This document shows, piece after piece, positions 25,288 through 34,385 of a stretch of DNA of 64,000 nucleotides. The notes beneath the pieces are model-generated. The model did no database searches. It was given only the letters and a program-made list of their open reading frames with translations, and was not told the origin of the DNA. Origin of the DNA: Polyangium sp. 15x6 (lineage in GTDB: Bacteria; Myxococcota_A; Polyangia; Polyangiales; Polyangiaceae); NCBI RefSeq assembly GCF_029960785.1, contig NZ_JASBQE010000046.1, forward strand, positions 31,504-95,503. The letters run 5' to 3'. Each line of letters begins with the position of its first letter. Position 1 is the stretch's first letter. The position numbers and the translations under genes were made by a program.

Positions 25288-28200
25288 ATGCGCTTGATCT
25301 CCAGAGCCACACGATGCTTTCTCATGGGAGCGACCTGCGTCGGGCTGCTCGTCGCGCCTCCTGCCTTCGCCGCCGGAGACGCGGTCTTGACCGGGACCAT
25401 CCGCGACGCGTCGACCAAAAAGCCGCTCGCGAACGTCGTCGTCACCGTGACCTCCCCCGCGCTGCAGGGCGAGCAGACCGTCGTGACCGACGCGGCCGGC
25501 AACTATCGCGTCCCTCAGCTCCCACCGGGCGAATACACGATTCGGCTCGATGGGGATCGGCACAAGCCCTTCTCTCGCGGCGGGATCACGCTCCGCACGA
25601 GCAGCACGCTCCGCGCCAACCTGGAGCTCATGCCGGACGAGCTGCGAGAGGAGATCGAAGTCGTCGCCAAGGCCCCGACGGTCGACATCGGATCGACGAC
25701 GACGGGCTTGATCGTCGATTCGGATCTTTCGCATCGCCTCGCGGTGGCCCCCCCGGGAGGTCGTGCGTCCGCCGTGCGATCGTTCGAGAGCCTCGGAGCG
25801 CTCGCGCCCGGCGCGCAGCCGACCCCCATCGGCTTTAGCATCAACGGCTCGTCGGCCCCCGAAAACCGATTCCAGATCGACGGCGTCTCCGTGGGCAGCG
25901 CATCGGACGGCATCAACGATACGCCGCTTTCGCTCGAGTTCGTCAAGGAGGTCAACATCGCCACGGGTGGATACATGCCCGAGTACGGCCGGACGACCGG
26001 CGGCGTGTTCGATGTCGTCACGAAGTCGGGTGGCAACGAGTTTCATGGGTCGGTCTTCGGCAGCTTCACGCCGGGCGCATTCGAGGGACAACGAAAGCCC
26101 GTGCGCGCGGCGGGCACCGTGGTCGCCGTCGACCAGAAGCTCGGCGCGATGCGTGATTTCGGTTTCGAGCTGGGCGGGCCCATCATGAAGGATCGCCTCT
26201 GGTTCTACGCGGGCTTGAACGTGGCCATGCAGGACCTCGATATCGTGCGCTCGCTCAATCGCTTGCGGTACGAGACGAACCCCGACGGCTCCTTGGTGCT
26301 GGACGCGAAGGGCAACCCCATCAGCCTCCGCGACGAGTACGGATTTCAGCTCACCTCGCCCATCGAAGGAGGCACGCGTCGATACATCGCTTCCAAGGAG
26401 ACGCTGCAATACATCGGCAAGCTGACCTGGCTCATCAACCCCTCGCACACGTTGACGCTCTCCGTGTTCGGCTCGCCCACGTCGTCCGGCGGTGATGGGC
26501 GAATCTCGCTCAACGGGGTCACGGGCACGACCACGACGATCAACACGAGCTTGCTGGAAGGAGAATACGCGGCCTTCGGGAGGCAGGAAGAGCAGAGGAT
26601 CAACACGGTCTCGCTCAAGCTCTCGTCGTCCTTCCTGAACAAGAAGCTGCTCCTCGACACGACGCTCGGATATCACCACGCTTATTCGAATCGCCTGCCG
26701 GTCGACGGGTCGGGAATCGGCAGCGGCCAGGGGCTCGATACCGTGCCCGGCATCTCGTGGACGCGGGGGACCCCGCACACCATCGCCGATTTCGAGAATC
26801 TCCCGGCGGGGAGCGGCTGCGAGCCCAAGGGTTCGACGAAGGTCATCTATTGCCCCGTGCGCGCGTACCTGACCGGCGGACCCGGGAACGTCAACGAAAA
26901 CATCACGAACCGCTTCCAGGGTCGAGCCGTCCTCACGTACCTCTTGAGCGCGCTCGGGCAACACGTCATCAAGGCGGGGATCGACCTCGAGGTGTCGAAC
27001 AGCCTGTTCGCGCGAGCGAACACCGGAAACGTGTGGTTCTCGGAGACGTACGACGGCTCCGCCTGGCAGGTCTGGCGCATCGGAAACCTGACGAGCCCGG
27101 ACAACGTGTACGTGCCGAGCTTGCAGTCTCCCACGACGCACTCCACCATCGTCGGCGGGTTCGTTCAGGATAGCTTCACGTTCCTGGACCGGGTCACGGT
27201 GAATGCGGGGTTGCGGTACGACGCGCAGATGATGTCGAGCAGCGAGGGGGTGGGCATGGTGCTGCCCAACCAGTGGTCTCCGCGCGTCGGAGCCATTTAC
27301 GACCCCACCGGTCAGGGCCGGTCGAAGATCTTCGCCAGCTACGCGCGTTATTACGAAAACGTGCCCCTCGGCCTGGCCGAGGGCTTGTTCGTTCAGCGGC
27401 CGTTCACCGTGTCCAATGTGTCGAAATCCGTGTGCGACCCGTCCGATCCCACCAAGGTCGAGGCCTGCCTGGACCCGAAGAACCGCCTCACGATCGGAAC
27501 GCCGTTCTCGCCGAACCGGCAATGGGGTTTTTATTACGGCGATCGCGCGCCGGTGGATCCGGAGATCGAGGCGCAGTCGATGGACGAGATCTCGGCGGGC
27601 GGCGAGTACCAGGTCTTCGACGCTGCGCGCGTGGGCCTGAACTACACGCACCGGTCGCTCCATCGCGTCATCGAGAACATGAGCCGGGATGAAGGGACGT
27701 CGTTCTTCGTTGGCAATCCCGGGCACGGCGCGGCCTCCGACTTCCCCGAGGCGCGACGTGATTACGATGCCTTGACGCTGTTCTTCCAGAAGTCGTTCTC
27801 CCAGGGGTGGCTCGCGCTCGCCAGCTACACGGCGTCCTTTCTCCGCGGGAACTATCCCGGGCTCGCCACGAGCAACTATCCGTCCCCGCACACGCTCTCG
27901 GACTTCGACCTGCTCTCGCTCCTGCCGAACCGCGATGGCCCGCTCCCCGGGGATCGGCGCCATACGGTCAAGGTCTACGGCGCCAAGGAATTCGCGCTCC
28001 CGAAGAACATCCGCATCAACGTCGGAATGAGCTACACGGGCACGTCGGGCGCCCCGCTCGATGTCCTCGGCGCTCATCCCTATTACGGTCGGGGCGCCGC
28101 ATTCATCCTGCCGCGTGGTTCGGGTGGCAATCTGCCGTGGATCCACAGCATCGATTCGAACCTCGCCATCGGCTACAAGATCAGCAAGGACAGCACGCTC

Positions 28201-28485
28201 TCCGTGAACGTGGACGTGTTCAACTTGTTCAACTTCCAGGCCGAGACCGGCCGCGATCAATCCTTCACGTACGCAAACGTCCGGCCCATCGAGGGAGGAA
28301 CGCAATCGGACCTGCCGGAGAAGGACGAGTCGGCATGCGCGACCGGCGCCGGTTGTCGGTACAAGCTCGTGAACTTCGCGGACGGCTCGCCCTTCGATCC
28401 CGCCAACCGAAACCCCAACTACGGCAGCCCCACATCGTACCAGGCCCCGAGGACGATCCGCATGGGCGTCAGGTTGACCTTCTGA
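25288..28485 (+). CDS. TonB-dependent receptor, Oar-like
   Basis: A 1065-residue outer-membrane protein. After a signal peptide (ending PAFAAGD) comes a carboxypeptidase-regulatory-like beta domain (AVLTGTIRDASTKKPLANVVVTVTSPALQGEQTVVTDAAGNYRVPQLPPGEYTI), then the plug (IEVVAKAPTVDIGSTTTGLIVDSDL; GGYMPEYGRTTGGVFDVVTKSGGNEFHG) and a large 22-strand-type barrel ending in ...IRMGVRLTF, with the terminal aromatic typical of barrel proteins. Oar/SusC-type receptors of this form take up ligands or act in adhesion and development. It lies between a kinase-TPR gene (25 bp) and a lipoprotein gene (23 bp), and the three are likely cotranscribed. Confidence 0.93.
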   Translation: MRLISRATRCFLMGATCVGLLVAPPAFAAGDAVLTGTIRDASTKKPLANVVVTVTSPALQGEQTVVTDAAGNYRVPQLPPGEYTIRLDGDRHKPFSRGGITLRTSSTLRANLELMPDELREEIEVVAKAPTVDIGSTTTGLIVDSDLSHRLAVAPPGGRASAVRSFESLGALAPGAQPTPIGFSINGSSAPENRFQIDGVSVGSASDGINDTPLSLEFVKEVNIATGGYMPEYGRTTGGVFDVVTKSGGNEFHGSVFGSFTPGAFEGQRKPVRAAGTVVAVDQKLGAMRDFGFELGGPIMKDRLWFYAGLNVAMQDLDIVRSLNRLRYETNPDGSLVLDAKGNPISLRDEYGFQLTSPIEGGTRRYIASKETLQYIGKLTWLINPSHTLTLSVFGSPTSSGGDGRISLNGVTGTTTTINTSLLEGEYAAFGRQEEQRINTVSLKLSSSFLNKKLLLDTTLGYHHAYSNRLPVDGSGIGSGQGLDTVPGISWTRGTPHTIADFENLPAGSGCEPKGSTKVIYCPVRAYLTGGPGNVNENITNRFQGRAVLTYLLSALGQHVIKAGIDLEVSNSLFARANTGNVWFSETYDGSAWQVWRIGNLTSPDNVYVPSLQSPTTHSTIVGGFVQDSFTFLDRVTVNAGLRYDAQMMSSSEGVGMVLPNQWSPRVGAIYDPTGQGRSKIFASYARYYENVPLGLAEGLFVQRPFTVSNVSKSVCDPSDPTKVEACLDPKNRLTIGTPFSPNRQWGFYYGDRAPVDPEIEAQSMDEISAGGEYQVFDAARVGLNYTHRSLHRVIENMSRDEGTSFFVGNPGHGAASDFPEARRDYDALTLFFQKSFSQGWLALASYTASFLRGNYPGLATSNYPSPHTLSDFDLLSLLPNRDGPLPGDRRHTVKVYGAKEFALPKNIRINVGMSYTGTSGAPLDVLGAHPYYGRGAAFILPRGSGGNLPWIHSIDSNLAIGYKISKDSTLSVNVDVFNLFNFQAETGRDQSFTYANVRPIEGGTQSDLPEKDESACATGAGCRYKLVNFADGSPFDPANRNPNYGSPTSYQAPRTIRMGVRLTF

Positions 28486-28508
28486 TCGCGTGAACGAGGA
28501 GACGAATC

Positions 28509-29378
28509 ATGAAACGCCACGATCACATCAAGTCGTTCGCCCTCGGGGCCTGTGCGCTCCTGTTCACGGCCGCATTCGGCACGTCATGCGAGCAGCCGCC
28601 AATCCTCTGCGAGGTCGCGAGCGGTGCCTATATCGTGAAGTACTTCCCGAAAGAAGCCGGCAACGATTGCCTCATGCTGCCAGGGGAAGAGGTAGGGATG
28701 TCCGTGTACAACCCGCCGAAGGGAGATGACCGAGAAATCGATGCCCTCCGGGCAACGGTCGCGATCCAGGCAACCTCGATGGGCGTTCTGGCGGACACCG
28801 CGAAGGCCACGGCGGAGGCGACGGATCCAGACCCGAACCACAAGCAATACTCGTTCGGCAATTACACGGCCCGGCCAGACGCGAACGATTTCTGCGCAGC
28901 ATCGGACCTCTCCGTCGCCGAGCAGCACATCCCGGAGACGGCCTACGAGGACAAAGACGGGAACCCCGCAATCTACCCCGAGACGCGGCTCGCCTACGAA
29001 TGGCGCGACGTGCGGGTACACATGGCCTTCGCAACACCAGGCAACGCCGCGACAGGCGAAGTGACCATCACGCGAGAGAGCGAAGACCCCGCTACAGGCA
29101 ATCGCGAGACCTGCACCACGACCTACATCGCGAGCGCCCTGTTCCCCTCCGTCGGTTGCGAAGCCGTAGACGCCGCAGGTCAAGCGACAGGAACGCCCGA
29201 CGACACGCGCTGCTGCGCCAAGGCCAACCCAGACAAAGGAAGGCCCTTCGGCTCCGGCATCCACCCCGATTTCAAGGTAAAGTGTGACCCAACCCTGCTT
29301 CAGTGCGTGCTCGACTGGAAGCCAGGGGAATCCTTCCCGCCCCTCGGGGCGAATTCCTTTTGCGGCGACGGGAGCTGA
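28509..29378 (+). CDS. putative lipoprotein of unknown function
   Basis: A 289-residue protein with signal MKRHDHIKSFALGACALLFTAAFGTSC, the last cysteine being a plausible lipidation site. The mature part has about ten cysteines (LCEVASGAY, NDCLML, DFCAAS, ETCTTTY, VGCEAV, TRCCAK) and no recognised domain. It follows the Oar-like receptor at 23 bp, so a role as surface partner of that receptor is a reasonable inference (a SusD-like position, although the sequence is not visibly SusD). Copy A of the dispersed repeat starts just after its stop. Confidence 0.65.
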   Translation: MKRHDHIKSFALGACALLFTAAFGTSCEQPPILCEVASGAYIVKYFPKEAGNDCLMLPGEEVGMSVYNPPKGDDREIDALRATVAIQATSMGVLADTAKATAEATDPDPNHKQYSFGNYTARPDANDFCAASDLSVAEQHIPETAYEDKDGNPAIYPETRLAYEWRDVRVHMAFATPGNAATGEVTITRESEDPATGNRETCTTTYIASALFPSVGCEAVDAAGQATGTPDDTRCCAKANPDKGRPFGSGIHPDFKVKCDPTLLQCVLDWKPGESFPPLGANSFCGDGS

Positions 29379-29394
29379 GTCTCTCATCGGGGGC

Positions 29395-29706
29395 GCCGCG
29401 CCGGGGCGCTGCCCCGGACCCCGCGGGGGCTATCCGCCCCTCGACCCGGACCAGGGCAAGCCCTGGACCTCAGGTGGAAGAACTGCGCTCCGCGCAGTTC
29501 TTCCAACGGGCCCGTTGGAAGACAGCGTTGCCAGTCGAAAGGGCAGCGCGGCTGTCTCGGCTGGCAGGATCGTCGCCGGTCTTGACCCGACTCGTTCGAT
29601 GAACTGCGCATCGCGCAGTTCATCGACCCCGGGTCCAGCGCTTGCGCTGGTCCGGGTCCAGGGGCGGATAGCCCCTGGTGGGGCCTGGGGCAACGCCCCA
29701 GCGCAA
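29395..29706. repeat. dispersed palindromic repeat, copy A
   Basis: A ~310-bp element filling the gap between two convergent stops (29378 and 29728). The outer ~55 bp at each end are imperfect inverted repeats of one another (left CCGGGGCGCTGCCCCGG..., right ...CTGGGGCAACGCCCCAG). Inside are two near-perfect palindromes built on AACTGCGC/GCGCAGTT, one flanked by GGAAG/CTTCC (about 29475-29505) and one by CGATG/CATCG (about 29597-29628), and smaller hairpins. Related copies are at 33553, 34386 and 52380. Confidence 0.85.
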
Positions 29707-29727
29707 CGCCTTCCAGCTGAGACCCCG

Positions 29728-30957
29728 TCAATCGTCCTGATAACTCGGTATGCTCAACCAGAAGCGCGCGCCTTTGCCTGGGGGCGACTCGACGGAGAGA
29801 TTGCCGCCGTGGGCCACGGCGATGCGCTGCGCGAGGTAGAGGCCCATGCCGAGACCGGTCGAGCCTTTGCCTGCGTAGAAGCGGTCGAAGATCCGTGGGA
29901 GGATTTCGGCGGGCACGCCTGGCCCCTCGTCCACCACTTCGACGCTGCCGATTTCGCCCTCGTCCAGACGTTTCTTGCTGACGGACATGACCACGGGGGC
30001 GCCTCGTGGTGAATGGCGGATGGCGTTGGATACGAGGTTCTCGAGGCATTGGCCCACGCGGGATGGATCGGCGCGGACGATGACCTCCTGGTCCAGCGTG
30101 GTGACGATGACCTCGTGCGTCGGCGTGGAGAGCGTGCGCGCGATGTCGGCGCATAACGAAGCGAGATCGACCGGCTGGAGGTCGAGGCGGAAGACGCCTT
30201 GGTCGAGCCGGGCCACGTCGAGGATGTTCGAGATCAGCCGCGCCAGCCGCCCGACCGCGTTCAGCGCTGCGTCGCTGTCGCGCACGTCCGCTGCGCGTTG
30301 CTCTTGCTCGGCGCGGCGCCGGAGGATGTGCAGGCGACCGCTGATTGGCGAGAGGAAATTGCGCAAATCGTGGGCGAGCACCGTCATGAGCTCCTCGGCC
30401 ACTGCGCGACGCCCTTGCTCGACCGCGTTGTGCCCGATCTCCTGGATGAGCTCGGCGCGGTGGGCGATCGTCCCGACCCAGCGGCTGATCGACGCCACGA
30501 ACCGCTCATCGTCCTCGGTGAAGAAATCGACCTTCAACGAGGCGACCATCAGCACGCCGCGCACCTCGCCTCCGAGCTCGATCGGAACGCCCACCTTCGA
30601 CTGGATCTTCAGCGTCTCGCGGATGCCCTTCAGCTCGTCCGGATCCTCCTGCAGCCGACCCGTCCGGAAGGGCGCCTTCGTCTCGAAGACTTGCACGACG
30701 CGCCCGCCGTTCGCGATTTGCAGCACGTCGAGCCCCACCTTCCGCTGCAGGCTCGAGAGCGGCTGGTTGCTCGTGCCCATGGCGACGAGCGAGTGCTTCG
30801 CTGGATCGAGGAGGAACGCGTCCACCTTGTCGGCGTGCATTGCGTCGGCCACGGCGTCGCAGGCGAGCGCGAGCGCCGTCGGCAGGTCGGCTGATGGGAT
30901 TTCGAGCAGGCGCTCGAGCGTGCGGAGCAAAAGCGCCTGATTGGGTTGCCCCGGCAT
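29728..30957 (-). CDS. GAF-domain sensor histidine kinase
   Basis: A 409-residue soluble kinase with no TM segment. The N-terminal GAF domain spans about residues 10-165 (ALACDAVADAMHADKVDAFLLD ... KVGVPIELGGEVRGVLMVASLK). The dimerisation/phosphoacceptor helix has LAHDLRNFLSP, with the His near residue 193. The HATPase domain has the N-box VSNAIRHS, G1 DEGPGVP and G2 GLGMGLYLA. No response regulator is adjacent, so it is an orphan kinase, as is common in myxobacteria. The start at 30957 (MPGQPNQ) is chosen because upstream codons are antisense to nothing known but look non-coding. A hypothetical gene lies 68 bp upstream in the same direction. Confidence 0.9.
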   Translation of the reverse strand: MPGQPNQALLLRTLERLLEIPSADLPTALALACDAVADAMHADKVDAFLLDPAKHSLVAMGTSNQPLSSLQRKVGLDVLQIANGGRVVQVFETKAPFRTGRLQEDPDELKGIRETLKIQSKVGVPIELGGEVRGVLMVASLKVDFFTEDDERFVASISRWVGTIAHRAELIQEIGHNAVEQGRRAVAEELMTVLAHDLRNFLSPISGRLHILRRRAEQEQRAADVRDSDAALNAVGRLARLISNILDVARLDQGVFRLDLQPVDLASLCADIARTLSTPTHEVIVTTLDQEVIVRADPSRVGQCLENLVSNAIRHSPRGAPVVMSVSKKRLDEGEIGSVEVVDEGPGVPAEILPRIFDRFYAGKGSTGLGMGLYLAQRIAVAHGGNLSVESPPGKGARFWLSIPSYQDD

Positions 30958-31025
30958 ACCGCGAACGTAGGTGCCTGGATCGTGTCTGCCAACACGGACA
31001 GCCGGCCCGCTCCGGGGCAAAGCCG

Positions 31026-31790
31026 TCAGCCCGTCGGCGCCGCGGTCGTGCTCTCTTCGCCCTCGCTGCTCTTTGGCTTCACTCGCCTCGAGTTGAGCGC
31101 GGGCGCCCGTTCCTCCCAATCGTCCTCGTGGAAGTAATGGGCGACCACCTGAAGGCGCGCGTGGGCTCGCACGAGCAAGGTGGCGAAGCGATTCCGCAGA
31201 TCCACGGCCTGGGTCGGGCCCGTCGAGAGTTTGGGCGGAGCGTCCGCGGGCCGCAGGGTCGCGACGAGCCATGAACCGACCTCGGCGGCCTCGTCGATTT
31301 GCGCGACCGTCACGGGGTGCTTGCCGTTGATGGCGGCGGCGTGCTTGCGGAAGAGGGAGGCGAGGGACACGCAATCCTCGGCGCGATCGCGGACGCCGCG
31401 CCCGGCGGCGATGGCGTCGACCTCGGCCTGGGGGACGAGCCCGTTTTCGGCGAGGCCCTTGGCGACGGAAAGGAGCTTTCCGCGCAGGTCACGCGCGAGC
31501 GACAGCTTTGCCTGAACCTGCGATTCGCTCGGCGCTTCTTGCTCGGCGGCGAGCGCCGCGTACTTCGCGGCCAGGGCGAGCTCGGGCAGGGCGAGCAAGG
31601 AGGCGAGGTCGATCTTGGGCAAGTGCGTGGGAATCGCGGCCTGGTGGTCGTGGACGACCTTCATGCAGGTCTTGACGTTCACGAGCGCGAGATCGGGGTC
31701 GAGGCGATACGGGAGAATGGCGTCGACGGGCAGGGCTTTCGCCGCGAGGAGGAACTTGTCGTGGGCTTTCTGGAGATCGGGGTCGGCCAT
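31026..31790 (-). CDS. hypothetical helical protein
   Basis: A 254-residue, probably cytoplasmic protein with no signal or TM. It starts MADPDLQKAHDKFLLAAKALP and is mostly amphipathic helix, with two Asp/Ala-rich halves and a basic, disordered tail (RRVKPKSSEGEESTTAAPTG). I do not recognise a domain; codon bias and length support a real gene. It is 68 bp upstream of the histidine kinase and may be cotranscribed with it. A 43-bp tandem repeat lies upstream of its start. Confidence 0.6.
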   Translation of the reverse strand: MADPDLQKAHDKFLLAAKALPVDAILPYRLDPDLALVNVKTCMKVVHDHQAAIPTHLPKIDLASLLALPELALAAKYAALAAEQEAPSESQVQAKLSLARDLRGKLLSVAKGLAENGLVPQAEVDAIAAGRGVRDRAEDCVSLASLFRKHAAAINGKHPVTVAQIDEAAEVGSWLVATLRPADAPPKLSTGPTQAVDLRNRFATLLVRAHARLQVVAHYFHEDDWEERAPALNSRRVKPKSSEGEESTTAAPTG

Positions 31791-31905
31791 GAGGAGGGCT
31801 CCGGCTGGATGTAGGGATGAAGGGTGGGGGACTGTACATGGATGTTCGTTGGGAGCACAAGGGCTCGGGGGAGGGAAGGCACGAACAGAACGGGATGGGG
31901 GAGGG

Positions 31906-32100
31906 GGACGGTGGAGGGAGGGGGGAGTGAAAGATGTTTTACAAATGTGGACGGTGGAAGGAAGGGTGAATGAAAGATGTTTTACAAATGTGGACGGTGG
32001 AGGGAGGGGGAGATGAAAGATGGTTTTCAGAGGGGGGACGGTGGAGGGAAGGGGAGATGTGAACCGGTTTTGCCGGAGGAGACGGTGAAGGGAAGGAAGA
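31906..32100. repeat. 43-44 bp tandem repeat, about 4.5 units
   Basis: Units begin with GGACGGTGGA at 31906, 31949, 31992 and 32036, with a partial unit at about 32080. Unit lengths are 43, 43, 44 and 44 bp. Units 1 and 2 share GAAAGATGTTTTACAAATGT, while units 3 and 4 diverge in that half but keep the G-rich half. The strand is highly purine-skewed. It fills most of the 313 bp between two minus-strand genes (31790 start, 32104 stop). Confidence 0.85.
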
Positions 32101-32103
32101 GGC

Positions 32104-33252
32104 TCAAACCAGGGTCATCACGACGAACGGCGTGGCGACGAGCCGCAGCGCCTCGACGGGTTTCGCCCATGGGCGCCCCTCGATGAGGCCGCCGAGCCCG
32201 ACGAGAGTGACGGCGGTCCACGCGATGAACGCGAGTTGCATCGTCCGCGGCCGGGGGTCCAGGTCGTTGTTGATGAGGAAGTATATCATCATCGCGATCG
32301 TGAGCCCCGTCATCGCCATCAAATAAAGCGTCGTCCCGCGGCTGAGCTTCACGTCGTACTTGGGCCGATCGAGCCTGACCTGGGTGTCGGCCTTCGCCAT
32401 GCTCTTCGGCCGCCAGTCGGGGGGCATGATCCAGACTCCAAGCTCATGCAGGGAGTCCGGTGTGCGCGACGCGCGTTCGATCGCATCGTCCAGCGGGGTC
32501 CACATGCAATGGACCGGGTCGAAGGACGCAATCGGCTCGACCGTGCCGTACACCGGCTGCTCGTGCTCCTCCGCGAACGTGCCGAACATGCGATCCCAGA
32601 TGATCAGCATGCCCCCGAAGTTCTTGTCGAGGTAGCGGGTGTTGATGCCGTGGTGGACGCGGTGATGCGAAGGCGTGTTCAGCACACACTCGAGCGAGCC
32701 GAGCTTGCCGACGAGCTCGGTGTGGAGGAAGAGCTGGTAGGCCGCGTTGATGGTGACTGCAATGGCGGCCATCCTGGGGGGAAACCCGATGAACGCCAGG
32801 GGCAGGTAGAACGCGCGCTCGAAGAACCCCTGCGCCGGGTGCTGACGGATCCCGAGGGTGAGGTTGTAGTCTTCACCCTGGTGGTGCAACGCGTGCGAGG
32901 TCCAGGCGACATGCACGCGGTGCGAGAAACGATGAAACCAGTAGTAACAGAAGTCGACACCGATGAGCAGCCCGATCCACCCGATCGGCGAGTTTGCCTT
33001 GATTTCGAAGGCGGCCGAACGCTGGTAGATGAATTCGTAGCTGACCTGCAGGAAGCCAAAGAGAAGAACAGCGGGGGCGAGCTGCACCATGCCGAGCAGC
33101 AAGTTCGACGTCGCATCCGACACGCGAAAGACCTGCCGCCCACGCGTGCGGCCCACGTGCCATTCGAGTCCCATGACGATGACGAAGAACAACAACAGGA
33201 GCCCTTGAAGCACGGCGGACGAACCTACCACACGCGCCTTTGGGTCTTCCAC
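32104..33252 (-). CDS. sterol desaturase / fatty acid hydroxylase family protein
   Basis: A 382-residue membrane di-iron enzyme. The His clusters are HRFSH, HALHH and HHRVHHG in the expected order (about residues 107, 121 and 194-200), embedded in a 4-TM core (GLLLLFFVIVMGLEW; SNLLLGMVQLAPAVLLFGFL; PIGWIGLLIGVDFCYYWF). An extra C-terminal domain with three further hydrophobic stretches is typical of the bacterial C-5 sterol desaturase-like group that includes alkylglycerol monooxygenase relatives. It probably hydroxylates or desaturates a lipid. The start is GTG at 33252; a GTG a few codons later is an alternative. Confidence 0.88.
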   Translation of the reverse strand: MEDPKARVVGSSAVLQGLLLLFFVIVMGLEWHVGRTRGRQVFRVSDATSNLLLGMVQLAPAVLLFGFLQVSYEFIYQRSAAFEIKANSPIGWIGLLIGVDFCYYWFHRFSHRVHVAWTSHALHHQGEDYNLTLGIRQHPAQGFFERAFYLPLAFIGFPPRMAAIAVTINAAYQLFLHTELVGKLGSLECVLNTPSHHRVHHGINTRYLDKNFGGMLIIWDRMFGTFAEEHEQPVYGTVEPIASFDPVHCMWTPLDDAIERASRTPDSLHELGVWIMPPDWRPKSMAKADTQVRLDRPKYDVKLSRGTTLYLMAMTGLTIAMMIYFLINNDLDPRPRTMQLAFIAWTAVTLVGLGGLIEGRPWAKPVEALRLVATPFVVMTLV

Positions 33253-33336
33253 CCGAAGGCATCCTGCTGTAGGAGGATGGGCGCCGCGGTCTGGCCATCA
33301 CCTCGGTGTTGCTCGCCTGACAACCCCAGGGCAGGC

Positions 33337-33546
33337 ATGGAGACGTCCTCGTTATTCTTTGATTACGTTTTTCCCGTCCTCGAGGTGCTCGCCGTGGGTC
33401 TCCTGGGGAGGGAACGACGTATCGGCGTCTGGGGAGCGCTGATTCTCTCCGTGGTCTTCACGCCGATCGGAGGACTGCTCGTCACGCTGCTCTCCGGCCC
33501 TCGGCCGCCTTCGCCCGACGCCGAAGCGGTAGGGACCTCTCGCTGA
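33337..33546 (+). CDS. small two-segment membrane protein
   Basis: A 69-residue protein (METSSLFFDYVFPVLEVLAV...) with two hydrophobic stretches (FFDYVFPVLEVLAVGLLG and IGVWGALILSVVFTPIGGLLVTLL) joined by a basic GRERRIG turn, and a polar tail. The pattern resembles small superinfection-immunity-like membrane proteins, but I cannot assign a family. Repeat copy B begins right after the stop. Reality is supported by hydrophobicity and GC3 bias only. Confidence 0.5.
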   Translation: METSSLFFDYVFPVLEVLAVGLLGRERRIGVWGALILSVVFTPIGGLLVTLLSGPRPPSPDAEAVGTSR

Positions 33547-33552
33547 CCGCCG

Positions 33553-33862
33553 TGCCGGGGCGCTGCCCCGGACCCCGCGGGGGCTATCCGCCCCTCGACC
33601 CGGACCAGGCACGGCCTGGACCGAGGGTGGAAGAACTGCGCGATGCGCAGTTCTTCCAGCGGGCCCGCTGGAAGACCAGGAACAGCGTTGCCAGTCGAAA
33701 TGGCATCGCGGCGGCTTTGGTTGGCAGGGCTCGTTCCTCCGCCTGTTCGATGAACTGCGCATCGCGCAGTTCATCGACCCCGAGTCCAGCGCTTGCGCTG
33801 GTCCGGGTCCAGGGGTGGACAACCCCTGGTGGGGCCTGGGGCAACGCCCCAGCGCAGCGGCT
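33553..33862. repeat. dispersed palindromic repeat, copy B
   Basis: Same organisation and orientation as copy A: left end CCGGGGCGCTGCCCCGG, GGAAG-type palindrome at about 33629-33660, a conserved central GCGTTGCCAGTCGAAA, CGATG-type palindrome at about 33747-33778, and right end CTGGGGCAACGCCCCAG. It starts about 7 bp after the stop at 33546 and ends about 12 bp before the convergent stop at 33875. Confidence 0.85.
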
Positions 33863-33874
33863 TGTGATGAGACT

Positions 33875-34237
33875 TCAAAAGATGCGCGGCAAAAGCCACG
33901 CGGCGACGGAGATCAGCCCGGCGGTCCCGAGGAGCGGCCAGAAGCCCTTGATCTCGAAATCGTCGATGAGCTTGTCGGTGACGTAGAGCAAGATCGTGTT
34001 CACGAGCAGGCCGAGCACGAGGTACGGCAAGCCGAACGTGAGCACGGCAGCGGGCAGGAGCACGACGGCGAGCACGGCCCGGACGCCCCACCCGAAGAAC
34101 AGGTTGAGCAACGCGAACGCGAAAGCGATGCCGATCGCCGTGTTGCCCTTGCGGACCCGAACGCCGGGCATGATCGCGCTCGCGACGAGGACCGCGAGCC
34201 CCGCGGCGATGGCTTGACTGAGGAACGTCTTCAACAT
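33875..34237 (-). CDS. phage holin-like family (4-TM) membrane protein
   Basis: A 120-residue integral membrane protein with four hydrophobic segments and the conserved LLNLFFGWGVRAVLAVVLLPAAVLTFGLPYLVLGLLVNTILLY core of the 'phage holin family 4 TMS' / DUF360 group. Despite the name these are mostly chromosomal proteins of unknown function. The start at 34237 has GGAGAGG upstream. It is bracketed by repeat copies B and C in opposite orientations. Confidence 0.85.
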   Translation of the reverse strand: MLKTFLSQAIAAGLAVLVASAIMPGVRVRKGNTAIGIAFAFALLNLFFGWGVRAVLAVVLLPAAVLTFGLPYLVLGLLVNTILLYVTDKLIDDFEIKGFWPLLGTAGLISVAAWLLPRIF

Positions 34238-34385
34238 GAGCACCTCTCCAGGGCCGGTCACCGCATCCGTCGAGCAGCCCCGTCCCGCCCCTCGTTCTGG
34301 CGCAGATGCGCGTCCCGCACAACCCCCGACGATCACCATGGGGCTTCGCTCAGGGCTGAGCATTGGTCTCATCTGGGAGCCGTTT

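Noticed and set aside
24817..28305. 1162-residue minus-strand open frame
   Set aside because: Antisense to the Oar-like receptor; composition is Arg/His/Glu-rich without domains, as expected when GC-rich codons are read in the opposite frame.
29384..30154. ORFs inside the palindromic repeats (Met-Asn-Cys-Ala-...-Ser-Ser-type peptides)
   Set aside because: The same short peptides recur because the repeats recur, in both strands; they have no start signals or codon bias. They could be mis-annotated as a conserved protein family.
33875..34237. Phage holin as evidence for a prophage
   Set aside because: The family is chromosomal and widespread despite its name; no phage structural or lysis genes are nearby.
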